From contig CANTUQ010000078.1 in NCBI GenBank assembly GCA_947683425.1, forward strand, positions 558,001 through 622,000: a stretch of DNA of 64,000 nucleotides, read 5' to 3'. The notes under the pieces are model-generated. The model worked only from the letters and a program-made list of their open reading frames with translations, was not told the DNA's origin and did not search any database. This stretch comes from Excoecaria cochinchinensis (lineage: Eukaryota > Streptophyta > Magnoliopsida > Malpighiales > Euphorbiaceae). The position numbers were made by a program, and so were the translations under genes. Positions 45,537 to 55,989 of the stretch are shown one piece after another (the stretch's first letter is position 1; every line of letters starts with the position of its first letter).

Positions 45537-46712
45537 TTAAATAAAACTAATATATAAATAATTGAATAAATAAATAAATAAAAAAAATAAAAATTTACAT
45601 GTTAATCAATTAATTGTAAATAAGAGATAAAAATAATACAATAAAAATAAAACGAATAAAACTATGAGATCGGGCCCCAGAATATTTACTTTCAGAATTC
45701 GGATTCGATGGAGGAAAAAATGATGATTAATTTGCTTACTTTGTTTTGCAAAATTAGAGTTGAAAATAATAAAAATTGAAATTTTATTCCAAGAAAGAAA
45801 ATTACTTAAAAAAGAAATAAAAATTTTCAAGAACAAAGAATTAATTTCTTTGTCTAAAGAATGATTATTGATTAAAAAAAATTGATTTTTATTTGAAGAA
45901 GAAATAAAAATAATAAAATAAAAATGAAAATTCTCAAGAACAAAAAATGAATTTTTTTTTGTCTCAAAGAAAATAATTGATCCAAAAAAATGAATAAAAA
46001 TCTCAAGAACAAAAAATCTTTTTTTTTTTGTTTCAAGAAAAATTCTTCATTAAGAATGGAATTTTTTTACTTTAAGAAATTTTTATTTGGAGGAGAAAAC
46101 CCCAAAAAAAGGTAGAGAGAATTTCCTTGAAGAAAAAAACAAGAGAAAATAATATTTTTACCCTAAAAGAATTCTCCCCTCTTTTTCTTTTCAATTTTTT
46201 TTCTATTTATATGCTTTAATTAAAAAAACTCTAATTAATTAAGAAAAAAAAATAAATTTAAATCAGAATATTTATTATCTTAATTTTAAAAACTGAAAAA
46301 GAATCTGAAAATCCCAAAAAAAATGGGATAAAAAATCAATTTTGGGGATAAAATCCCGATTTTGGGCCAAAAATCACGTTTTTGGCGGATTTGGGCCGAC
46401 AGGGTGACTGACGGGCATCGATGGGCAGCGACGCCCGTCGGCGTGCGTGCGGAGCGCCCATTAGGCGCAAGCGGGCGCTCCACGCTACACCCGCACGGAC
46501 GCACAGGCTAGGCAGGCTTGTGCGCTGCCGAGGCGCACCGCCGACGCCCAAATTTTTTTAAATTTATATTTTTTAAATTTTTTTATTTTTTTTGGTTATA
46601 AAAAGCAATCTTGACAAGGAAATTATCACTTCCAACTTTTTTGTCCATGAACAGGTGTCCAATCATCATTGGATAACCCTAATCTAGGCTGCTTTAGAAC
46701 CCGATGTCTACA
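44018..46712 (-). mobile_element. Ogre/Tat-like LTR B (5' LTR, minus orientation, 2.70 kb)
   Basis: The left end TAGTGATGCGCGACGAACC adjoins the reversed primer-binding site and the right end is GATGTCTACA. On the left are four ~98 bp U5 units starting TCTATTTTGG at 44113, 44211, 44309 and 44409. A microsatellite block (45265-45535), a minus-strand TATA box (46203-46211) and a GC-rich U3 block (46380-46552) follow. Because the PBS is on its left, it is the 5' LTR of the minus-strand element. Confidence 0.88.
45265..45535. repeat. Microsatellite block with mirrored (AAT)n and (ATT)n
   Basis: CAACAACAA, then (AAT)n at 45292-45390, switching to (ATT)n at 45391-45416, then (AAT)n again. The switch makes a self-complementary stretch. 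Predicted Leu/Tyr/Asn/Ile-rich ORFs here are repeat artefacts. Confidence 0.88.
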
Positions 46713-46759
46713 AGTTATCAGGTCATGACCGACGAGCGTCGTTTGGTCAAGGGACGGGC

Positions 46760-47151
46760 GTCGGTCAGAAAATACTGGACATCCATTCTCTCCAACAAAA
46801 TGACCCTACGGGTGATGCTGAAATGATCGCCTCGGACCCGGAACTGTATAATGCCCTCCTCGGTATCCGGCCTCTGAAACCTCTATAGTGGAGTGTGGCT
46901 AGGAACTCCCTCGCTATCTCAGGGTAGGTTTGGAATGACGGCCGAAGGAACTCGGTCCACCCTGCTGCCTCTAGAAGGGTCTCGACCTCCTATAACATCC
47001 CCATGCACTAAAGAAAAGGCCTGGAGATATATCGACTAGCACGGAACTGGACGCGGGCTAAGTCCTGAAATCTCTCCCTCAAATCGGGGGTCATCCATGC
47101 TGGAGCCTGAGACTCGGGCTGGTCCTAAGGGACGTTTCATCTTGGAGGCAT
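46760..47151 (-). pseudogene. N-terminal part of a 'putative plant transposon protein' ORF (PF20167-like)
   Basis: The minus strand has ATG at 47151 directly after an acceptor (TATAG at about 47153). With stops it reads ARVQFRASRYISRPFL, EVETLLEAAGWTEFLRPSFQ, TYPEIAREFLATLHYRGFRG and ALYSSGSEAIISASPVG. This pattern (exposed entry site, 'LEAAGWT..F', 'YP.I.REFLATL') is that of the large family of plant transposon proteins also found as Athila ORF1. An upstream leader exon with donor CAG|GTTAG at 47635/47634 and a TATA box at 47862 complete the gene. The 3' part is lost at the LTR B border; the other copy at 61178-62518 supplies the next part. Confidence 0.6.
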
Positions 47152-47861
47152 CCTATAAAAAAAGTAAGAGTTAGTTTAGGCCTTGAAAATATGTTAGTCA
47201 CATATTCATATTTTAAGATTTTTTTGAAATTTTGACAGCATTTCAGCTTGAATATGCCTAACCAAAAAATTTCGGTCGCATCCCTGCTAGGTTGTGCCTA
47301 CCTCCCTGCATGAAAAAGCAATTCAACAGGCCTCAGGCCCCAACCACAATTCATTGGCAACACTTTCGCAATTAAAAAGTAAACATCTAAGTGTAGAATT
47401 CTACTTTATTATTTTCTTCTAAAAGATTAATTATGACTGAATTCTTCCTTTTTTATATATATTTTAGTTGCACTGGTAATGTGAATTTTCCACTGAAGAA
47501 AATAAAATGATAGGATTTCACATATATTTTGTAGCATGCATATCTATAGTGTAGACAGGACATAATTTAAGTGAAATAAATAAAAATAAATAACAATAAT
47601 AAAAGAAAAAGAAGAAAATATGAAGAAAACTAACCTGGTAGTTGACGAACTGTGCTAAAAAAATGCAAAATAACTTAAAATAAACTAGACTCGAACGTGC
47701 GTAGCTATTACAGGAGTATTTTGGCGCAAATGGCACGCAAAATGGATGAAAAACGAGTGAAAAAACTGAGAAAAACCAAACTAGGGGCGTCGATTTGCGA
47801 GGGAGAAGGAAAGAAGAAAAGAAAGAGGAAAAAGAAAGTGATGGGCTAGCAGCGATGCGTC

Positions 47862-47869
47862 CTTTTATA
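47862..47869 (-). promoter_or_regulatory. TATA box of the minus-strand (PF20167-like) extra gene
   Basis: The minus strand reads TTATAAAAGG, followed downstream (leftward) by a CT-rich leader, an exon ending at donor CAG|GTTAG and the coding exon at 47151. It faces away from the plus-strand TATA box at 48216. Confidence 0.55.
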
Positions 47870-48215
47870 AGATTTCTTCATCGACGGGCAGGCAGCACCT
47901 AGTGTGAGCGACGGGCTAGCCCACCAGCCCGTCCGTCGTTCCAGATTTTCAATTTTTTTTAAACAATTTTGACTTTGAAAAATTTAAAATACTCCTTGGA
48001 TATTTTGTATTTCGACTTCCTGAGTGACTGCATCCATCAAGAATGATTTTTCTGCAGAACTCGACATGGCAAAATGCACGTAAATGATTTATGCACGTGA
48101 AATGCATGAGTCATGCAGAGAAAAAATACGAAAGTTGAATCCATCCAAGCTGACCTAGGCTAATCGATGGGTTGGCTATGACTCGCTCGAGCCACGTCCG
48201 TCGGTCGTTAATTTC
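47870..48215. promoter_or_regulatory. Divergent promoter between two extra retroelement genes
   Basis: About 346 bp separates two outward-facing TATA boxes. The interval has GC-rich blocks at both ends with GACGGGC/CGTCGGTCG words (47880-47945 and 48190-48208) and an AT-rich centre with TGCACGTAAATG..TGCACGTGAAATGC. The GC words are the same kind as in the LTR U3 blocks. Confidence 0.5.
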
Positions 48216-48224
48216 TATAAATAG
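48216..48224 (+). promoter_or_regulatory. TATA box of the plus-strand PMD gene
   Basis: TATAAATAGGCGCC is a textbook plant TATA box, 150 bp upstream of the first ATG at 48375 and followed by a T/C-rich leader. Confidence 0.6.
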
Positions 48225-48374
48225 GCGCCTCTTCCTTGGATTTTGTGCTTTTCTCCCTTTGGTTTTTGGTCAAAGCTCCTCCTCTAGGTATTTTTTTCTT
48301 CTTTTCTTCCTTTTTCCTTTCTTTCTTTCTTTTTTTTTTTGCTTAGATTTGATTTTTGCCCTGCAATCTTAGAA

Positions 48375-49840
48375 ATGTCAACCTCGACCCTTAGCAAAAT
48401 GCATCATCTTCTGGATGACTCCCAAACTTGGGAAAATGCCATTTTGACCCTTATTCTGGCCTTAAGTTCCTAAAGAGGCTTAGAGTGGACAAAAACCTCC
48501 TAGGTTTGCTTCTAGAACCCTCAAATTCATGTTTTTAGATTCAATTTTCAGGAACTAGGCCCCTACCTGAAGAGTTTCCTATAATCATTGGTGTGAGGTT
48601 TTCTCTAGGTACCTGCCTTGCATCCCGAGCTATGGATTGTTTCAGGTGAGGGATGTAGGGCTGTCCTTAGGCATTTCACCTTCTGCTGCTATTACATTGG
48701 CTCTTTGAGATGCCACCTTTATTTTGGAACCATTGATTGAGGCATTAGAAGGCTTTCCTAATGTACCCACCTACCGAGCTAGTATTGTTCTGCTATTCTG
48801 CTTATCCAGATATCTGGTGGTGGTTTCTGAGGAATTGATTGGCCATTATCGATTATTTGACATTGTGGATGGCATACATCGTGGGTTGACTCCATTTCCC
48901 TTGATTCTTGTGGAGACCATTCTAGGCTTGGATGCTGTCTGTACTGATCCTTTTGCTGCCTTCACCAGTAGCCCTTTATTACTCCAGGCAAATGTTTTGT
49001 TAATATTTTAAAAGCTAGTGCGTTCCTTGTGGATTTTCACACTAACTTTTCTTAGTAGGAGATGTATCCTTTCAGATTTTTACATAACCCTATGCCTTAT
49101 TTTTAACTGGAGTAGACCCTACCCATTCTAGCGGCTTTATTTATTTTTTATTTTTATTTTTTTTAACAATTTTGACATAAAGCACAAGGTTTGCAATATC
49201 AAAGGCTCTGCGCATTATTATTGCAATTCAATAGATTCAATCAATGCTTTACATGACATTCTCAAGATAAAACTTGGCATTCAGTATTTTTAATTTCTCT
49301 ATTTCTTCTATTTTATAGATATGGTTACAAGAGAAATTGAAACTGCTGTCAGAGCCTCCTCCTAGGGTAATTAGCACCTATTTGTTGAGGCTTTTCCTTT
49401 TCAGATAGTGGTCGTACTCCTTTGAATCTCATGATGAAGGTTTTGCTCGATTGGCCATGGTGATCGATCATGATATCAACTTTATGTGCCCCTGGCTACC
49501 CTTTTCTTCCGTGACTCAAGATGGTCCTTTAGGATGCATTCCTTTGTGCGAGCTTCATAGAGCTACCTTCTATATCACTGCTCACTGTACTCGGTAGTGT
49601 GGTGGGCCATAGGATATTGTGATATGTCCACTATCTTTCCAAGGTGGCATCCTATCTTCTGCCTTTACTTCTAGGTATCACAATCTTTGGGCACAACTAC
49701 CTATGAGGATAGCCATTTCGGGAATCGATGCTTATGACTTCACCACTACATCTACATACATGAGGTGGATGGTCAGCCTTGCAGCTGACAATAGGACTCA
49801 TCAACTCAAGCATTTAGCTGGTGAAAGTAGTAGAAGATAG
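48375..49840 (+). pseudogene. Plant mobile domain (PMD)-like antisense gene of the Ogre-like element
   Basis: First exon from ATG 48375 (MSTSTLSKMHHLLDDSQTW) runs, with a few stops and shifts, into FILEPLIEALEGFPNVPTYR and ASIVLLFCLSRYLVV. The open stretch 48731-49011 continues IHRGLTPFPLILVETILGLD and FAAFTSSPLLLQ, where the first exon ends. An intron with acceptor TTTTATAG at 49318 leads to the last exon (LLSEPPPRVISTYLLRL, NFMCPWLPFSSVT, HRATFYITAHC, SAFTSRYHNLWAQLP) ending at 49840. PFPL..ETI.GLD and SPLLLQ recall the plant mobile domain (PF10536). The gene is antisense to gag-pol and converges on integrase 370 bp away. Extra ORFs between pol and the 3' LTR are known in Tat-lineage elements; this pairing with PMD is my inference. 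Stops make it non-functional. Confidence 0.55.
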
Positions 49841-50212
49841 TTATTAGATCACATGAATTTAGTGAAAAATGAGGTTTTTCTTTTTATAATGGAACTAGAT
49901 AACAATGAGTACATAGTTTGAACTTTTTTTTTTGCATCAACATGATTTCATCATACATAATCATCCTTTAATATGAATCAATAGTGCAGAACTACATCTA
50001 ATCTCAAGGTAGATCTTATAAACATCAAAACTCCTGTTTCCAATCAGCTCTCTTGGATTTTTATGATTAGATATTTTCTCTTAACCCCTAATTTTTGCCC
50101 AGAATGCCTTTTTTTGATTTTCACCCTAGCAGGGTGCCCAATTTTAGTAAGACTGCCTTTTTTTGATTTTTGATCTGCAAAGCGTTTATTCTCTTCTCTT
50201 GATTTTTAGTCT

Positions 50213-50937
50213 TTAGCCATGGAACCTTTTAAGTCTATCAACGTTCACTGGTTCTTTGAACTCGTTTCCATCGCTATATGTTAGAATCGATGCTCCTTTC
50301 GATAGCAACTTTTTAAGGACAAACAGATCTTTCCATGTTGGTCTAAATTTACCACGTATGTCTGGAACACCTGGCCTCATTTCTTTAAAAACCAGATCTC
50401 ATTCTTTAAGTTGATGCTTTCTAACCTTCTTTTCAAATGATCGGACGAGCCTTTTCTAATAAACTTGGTTATGATAATAAGCCTATAGTCTGTCTTTATC
50501 TAACAGATTCAATTGTTGCAACTGTTGTTGTGCTCATTTGGCCTCTGGGATCTGAGCTTCTAGGGCTACTCTTAAGGACCTGAGCTTTACCTCAACCGGC
50601 AATACTGCTTCCGTTCCATACACCAAAGAGTAAGGTGTGGTTCCTATGAAAGTTCTAATAGTGGTTTTATAACCCCATAGTACAAAAGGTAGCTTCTCTG
50701 CCCATTTTTTTAATTCTGGACCATTTTGCACAAAATCCTCTTAACATTCTTATTAGCCGCCTCGACAGCCCTGTTGGCCTGTGGGCGATATGGAGAGGAC
50801 TTGTAATGTTCAATGCCATATTTTTGGAGTAGTTTCTTAGTTTCAGCCATAAATTATACTCCATTATCGGACACAATATGGTGCGGGAGGCCATACCTAC
50901 ATATCAAATTTCACTCGATGAACTTAACCATGTCCCG
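50213..50937 (-). pseudogene. Integrase core and C-terminal remnant of an Ogre/Tat-like pol
   Basis: The minus strand reads ..RYGLPHHIVSDN, then LWLKLRNYSKNMALNITSPL-like sequence in a shifted frame, AHRPTGLSRR, then KKWAEKLPFVLWGYKTTIRT and TTPYSLVYGTEAVLPVEVKL. The C-terminal chromodomain-less tail ends at 50213. The order (DNG motif, Y/HRP region, GATPYSLVYGTEA-like motif) is that of gypsy integrase. Several frameshifts inactivate it, and the LTR at 50938 cuts it. Confidence 0.85.
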
Positions 50938-53335
50938 TGTAATGGCCCGAAATTCACCCTAGTAGTATTAAGTATGATTAGAGTAATTAAGTGAGGTTAA
51001 TTTAGGGTTTACAATTGCGGACTAAATTGAAATTAAGAATTAATGGCCCAATTGTATGTAAATAAAATAGTTTAGTGACCAAAGTGTAATTTTGCATGAT
51101 TAATGCTAAGTGAGGATTAATTAAGGTTAATAAAGTTGGATTAAGATTAATTAAGATTTAGTGGATTACATGTGGCAAGTTATAGGTTAGCCACCTAACA
51201 TCAGATGGGTTAGTAGATTGACACCTAGCCATTAGCATGCATATAAATAGATTTTTCAAAGGCAGAATTTGGCACTTATTTTTCATTTTGGCCAGCCAAA
51301 CTAAGGTTGAAGCTGCATCTTGTTTCTCTTTCTTCTCATCTCATTTCTTCATGCAAATCTTTCATTTTTAGAGTTAGTAAGATTGGTTTCAAGTGGGCTT
51401 ATTTGAATGCTAAGTTAGGTCAAACTTAAAGGTAAGCTTGAGTTTAGTTTCTCTCTTTTTTTTTGATTTGGAATTTCTGTTCATAGCTCTAATTCAGTTT
51501 TGCATGTGTATGTTATATTGTTTGTAAGTTGGAGAAGTAAGTAGAAAAGCAAAAGGTAAAGAGAAGGCCATTTGAGTTGTGAAGAGTGAAGGAGTTAGCA
51601 TTCAATGTTTGGGATAGTTTTGCTTAAATAGTTATTATATGCATGTTTGATTAGTTTTAGACTTTAATTACCTGTAGATGTATGGTTGGACAGTTGGAAG
51701 GTTTTGTTTGATCATGAGTCAATTGTTAAATGTTATAGTAGAAGTGTGTGTGTTGATTGTGTTAGTTGATTTCCATGATTAATGCATGAAACTCTAATTT
51801 TTGGAAAGCTTGTGAAGTTGCCGTGTGAAGTGGAAGTAAGGGTCTTTAATGTGAAGTGAAGTATTTTGAGTTCCTCATGCATGTGCATAGGAGTGTTAGA
51901 TTGAGTATAGTAAATTGTTGTTGCCAAATTGGTTCTCATATGTATGAAGTAGGAAAATGTGCTTGTAGGGTAAGTTTTTGTGTAGGTCTTTCTTGACCTT
52001 TAGTGACTATTTTGCCTATAGATTAAGTTTTAATGCTCTGAATTGGTTGATTCAAATTGCATCTAAAACCTAAGATCCACGCCTAAAAATCTCTTAGATA
52101 TATAGTTGAGCTAATTCTAGCTCTAAGTGTCCCAAAAGTTGCCAAAACATAGGTGTCTCTACTTTGGTGGGTTCATTGGAGCAGTATAGGTTGTTTAGTT
52201 CATATCTAATGTTGTAGATGTTCAAATGACCTAAAATTTATTCCATTTGAAACTTAACATCTTAGAGAACAATTTTTAAGAAGGGAGTTTTTCCTAAAAT
52301 TGAGTTTTATATGTCATTTTAAGCTGGACAAAATAGAGTAGTAAAGCAGTCTTGAGTTTTGCTTATTTTGGGTATGTCATGGTGACAACCAAATCATTGC
52401 CACCATGACCAATACTGAGACAAGGCAGAATTGCATATCTTTGGACCTCATGGTTATAACCAAATCATTACCACCGTGACCCTCTTTAGTTTTCTGTATT
52501 TTGTGTGTTTTTCCTCCCAAAATGCACCCGAACTTCATTGTAAGTTCCTATAGCTTGTCCAACACATGTCTAACATTATGAAATGAGTAGATGAATGTTT
52601 TTTAATTGAGACTATATGGAAATGATACTATGGCATAGTAGTTTAATAAAAGAGTTAAATGTATACATGCTTTTTAATTATTGAACATGACATGGCATGT
52701 GATATTGACCATATATGTTTGAATCTTGATGAAGTTATATTGTTTCATGTGAACAAATGGATTAATTGAATAGCCTATAATTGAGTTGTGGATAGATAAG
52801 CATGCTTACAAGGGTTAGCGTTCGCAGCTGCCAGTGTGGCCCGTTCGGGACTAGTGTTGGTACCTATGTGGTATCCAGTGTTATATCATCTAGAGTTTAG
52901 TGATCGATACCCAAGTGGTATCCAGTGTACCCGTTATCCACTATTGTATTGATTCGGGGCTATAATAAAACTGTTAGTGTACTAATTTAATTATAGTATT
53001 GTATTACATGTCATATTTGTCATATAGTAGTGACATTCTGGTAACACTGTATATTAGTGATTTAATAATATAAAGCATGGAATATTGAATATTGGTATAT
53101 CATTTAATTACTGTATGAGTTGCTATTACATGGTTTAATATTTAATTATAATATGTCTTGCTGTTATATGTTAATTTGTGAACTCCTGTATTAGACTTCA
53201 TTCTGTTTGTATCCCCACTAAGCGTTATCGCTTAGCACAAGTGTTTATCTGCCGTGTAGGTTTATAGTTTGAAGCTCGAGTTTTGTGTGGAGCATCTGCT
53301 AGCCACTAGGAGAGGTCTTCAAGTCTTTTAGATAG
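50938..53335 (+). mobile_element. Gypsy LTR F (TGTAATGGCCCG start), 3' end cut by LTR D
   Basis: Starts TGTAATGGCCCGAAATTCAC in the middle of the integrase remnant. It has a TATA box at 51242-51250 and a GGCCAGCCAAACTAAGG-like leader. Two imperfect palindromes of GTCATGGTGACAACCAAA type lie at 52376-52412 and 52447-52482. CGCTTAGCAC and GTGTAGG occur at 53230-53260. The same parts appear reversed in LTR G, which places 53335 within a few hundred bp of the natural end. It contains no genes. Confidence 0.75.
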
Positions 53336-55126
53336 TGTGATGCGCGTTGAACCCCAGGAGGCCTCGAATGACCCACTTTTAGGGTATTCGAGAGAGGTTC
53401 ATATCTTGTAAAGATTACAAGGGTGTCTATTTTGGGCAACAGGGAGGTATTTTGGAGTTGCAACCCAATAAAACATTGAGAAAGGTCTTCTAGCCTCACT
53501 GAGCCTAAGACAGCGCATGTATGTCTATTTTGGGCAATCAAAGATATTTTGGAATCCTCCTTCTAATAGAACATTGGAAAGATTCATCTAATCTCGTGAA
53601 ACCTAAGACGATACATATATGTCTATTTTGGGCAAGCCAGAGATATTTTGGAGTCCCCACCCTAATAGAGCATTGAGATGGTTCGTCTAATCTCGTGGAG
53701 CCTAAGACAATGCAACTTGGGCCTATTTTGGGCAACGAATTCCCTTTCCAATAAAATATTGGAAAGGTTCATTTAACCTCGTTGAGCCTAAGACTAGAGA
53801 TGGTTCGACACTTCCCATTTATTCATACCTTGATTAAATTATGATTTGAGTTTTAAATTTAGAATTTCATCCCTTTTTTCATTCATTTTAATGCAATAAT
53901 TAAAGCGCAAGTCAATCATGTAATGAAAGCGGTAAATAAAAGCAAGATTAAAAAAAAGTAAATAAAAAATAAAATAGCTTACAAAAAAACTAGGGGCAAA
54001 ATATAACCCTTATTGTAAATGGGCGAAAAAAAGGAACATACACGAAGTGGGATATTCGATTAAGGCTGAAGACATTGGTCTTTGCATGCATATTTAGAGA
54101 AAAACAATATTAAAATATTTTTTTTGTTTGGACAACAAATCAAGACATTGGTCCTATTTTATTTAGGAAAATCCCATTTATATGTAGAAATATTTAGCCA
54201 TTTTTACATTAACGAACCCAAAACAATATTCCATGAATAAAAAATCAAAACTCACAATCAAAGGAAACGAGGTAAAGAAATAAACCCGAATAATATTCTC
54301 GAATTATCCCGGAGTTCTCCATTTTTAACACCCCAAATCCAAGAAAAAATGGTTAAACTAAAAAAAAAACAAATGAAAGCATGTTAGTGCAATAATTAAA
54401 CAATAAAAATGATGAAATGAATAAAGATGGAAAACTAGTAAAAGACCACCATGGATGAATAAGGATAAACAAAAAGGTAGAAAAGAGAAATAAAGAAAAT
54501 GAGGGAGAAAAGCCCAAGGTTACATTGCACGAGCAACGGCCGTCCTTGGGCCGACCGACGGGCGGAGGCGGAGTTCCATGATGACCCATCGCTCGGGTGA
54601 GCGACGGCCGTTGGTGGATCCTTTAGCCGTCGGTCACCCCTGGTTTGGAAAAAGAAAAAAAATCTAATTAAAATCCAATTTTTGGTATTAAGATTACCTT
54701 TTTGAGCGATTAGGAACAAATAAATTAATATGAAACGAAAATTGAATTAGAGATTAGTCTAGAATATTTACCCTCGGAATATTACCTTCTGAATGCGAAT
54801 GTCGTGTGATTTTTGCCCCTTGAATTCTACAAGAATTGATGCGTAATGTGCAATTTTGGGAGATTTTTACCGCAAATTGTATTTTTAAAATCAGATTAAG
54901 AAAAGAAAATTATATTTTTCTTTCTTGATATTTTATAGCAATTATGAATGCTAAAAAGGCTAGACCGAGTAAGGACGAATTGATTTCGTTTTCTTGGATT
55001 CGCCTTAGTCTGAAAGAGATTTGATAAGATTTTCGATGAAAAATAAAAAAATCTTTTTGAAATTCTAGTAAGAAATCTCGAATATTTGATGGAAACTGCT
55101 AACCTCGAACAATGAACCTCAACCCC

Positions 55127-55135
55127 CTATTTATA
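55127..55135 (-). promoter_or_regulatory. TATA box of LTR D
   Basis: The minus strand reads TATAAATAGGGGG, a strong box in the conserved LTR position. Confidence 0.6.
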
Positions 55136-55494
55136 GGTTAAGGAAAATAATTCAAATTAATTTAAATTTTAAATTTGAATTTGAAAAAGATTTATGAAAT
55201 CAGAATCAAAACCGACTAATTCACAGAATATTTCTACAATCAAATCCGAAATTTGAAAATATTTGAAAAGATTTGGAGAATATTTTCAAAATCTTAGAAA
55301 AAGATTTAAATCCACGGGAAATATGGGAGAATCCCGTGAAATAGTGCCTCAGGTCTCTGACAGATGGCGTCGCTCGGAGTCTGACGGGCGTCGGTCATGG
55401 GGCACACCTGTCCTATCGAGCGACGGGCCACCTTCGTGAGAGACGGGTGATGAGGGCCCAGCCGTCGCTCGCGAGGGATAGGCGCCTCTCGCAT

Positions 55495-55660
55495 GAGTGA
55501 CGGGTGTCGCTCAGCACGAAAGAAGGGCCCTCACCCGTGAGCAACGGTTGTCGCTCATTGCGAGAGATGGGCCCCCACACGCGAGCACCGGGCGTCGCCC
55601 TTGTGAGAGATGGGCCCATCCTGAGCGAGCGACAGGCGCTGCTCATGAGGGGAGGCCATC
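55495..55660. repeat. 44-bp GC-rich minisatellite in the U3 of LTR D
   Basis: GAG(T/C)(G/A)AC.GG-type starts occur at 55495, 55539, 55583 and 55627, exactly 44 bp apart. Each unit holds a small GAGCGAC..GTCGCTC hairpin and a (G)AGAGATGGGCCC-like core. Related words extend to about 55370 on the left. The GC content is far above the AT-rich LTR around it. Confidence 0.88.
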
Positions 55661-55903
55661 TTTCGGAATGAGCAATGGGCATCTCTCCTGACCGATGGGT
55701 CTCCCGTCAGTCAACCAAAATCAAATTTTTTCATTGATAAACTCCTCCAACGTATGGAAATCTCCTATTATCAAAAGAAATCTTCATTCCTTGTAAATTC
55801 GAAGAGCGAAAGCTTGTAAGTTTCGTTCGTTTGCCCGAAAATGGGCATTAATATCTTCATCAAGTAACTCTGATCTGGATTGCCTCAGGACCTGGTGTCT
55901 ACA

Positions 55904-55922
55904 GTTGCCCCCAATTTTGGGG
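55904..55922 (-). promoter_or_regulatory. Polypurine tract beside LTR D
   Basis: On the minus strand CCCCAAAATTGGGGGCAAC directly precedes the LTR. It is almost the same as the tract at 20569-20588. Confidence 0.75.
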
Positions 55923-55989
55923 AAACTAGTACACTAGTGTCTAGATGAGCAAAAATTCAGAGAAGAAGGAAAGAGATGCGTACCTGAGG

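Larger units (their letters stand above)
38221..46712. repeat. Large head-to-head inverted repeat of two retroelement 5' ends
   Basis: Left arm 38221-~42160 holds LTR A, PBS, leader and the first ~40 codons of gag (plus). Right arm ~42775-46712 holds the same parts in reverse. The arms have nearly equal length (~3.94 kb) and surround a ~0.6 kb single-copy gag segment. They are related but clearly diverged by eye (much of the leader aligns well, the LTR starts less so). The flanks differ (integrase on the left, a PF20167-like ORF on the right) and no 5-bp target duplication is present. It therefore arose by joining two elements rather than by one insertion. Confidence 0.85.
53336..55903 (-). 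mobile_element. Ogre/Tat-like LTR D (3' LTR, minus orientation, 2.57 kb)
   Basis: It starts TGTGATGCGCGTTGAACC and ends GGTGTCTACA, followed at once by the reversed polypurine tract. It therefore is a 3' LTR with its body to the right. It has ~100 bp U5 repeats (53428-53800), a GC-rich block in the transcribed part (54530-54640), a minus-strand TATA box at 55127-55135 and a U3 GC-rich minisatellite (55370-55700). The left flank is GATAG. The opposite LTR is outside the window. Confidence 0.88.

Noticed and set aside
38221..46712. Interpretation as one complete retrotransposon with two LTRs
   Set aside because: The two LTRs are in opposite orientation with a primer-binding site beside each; no polypurine tract, no pol and no target duplication.
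46735..47941. GACGGGC/CGTCGG words as a new CACTA-type subterminal array
   Set aside because: No CACTA termini or target duplications flank them, and they lie in LTR U3 or promoter positions instead; only the short CGTCGG core is shared.
55413..55691. ORFs over the GC-rich U3 block of LTR D
   Set aside because: Both strands are open because of the 44-bp repeat; not conserved in other LTRs.
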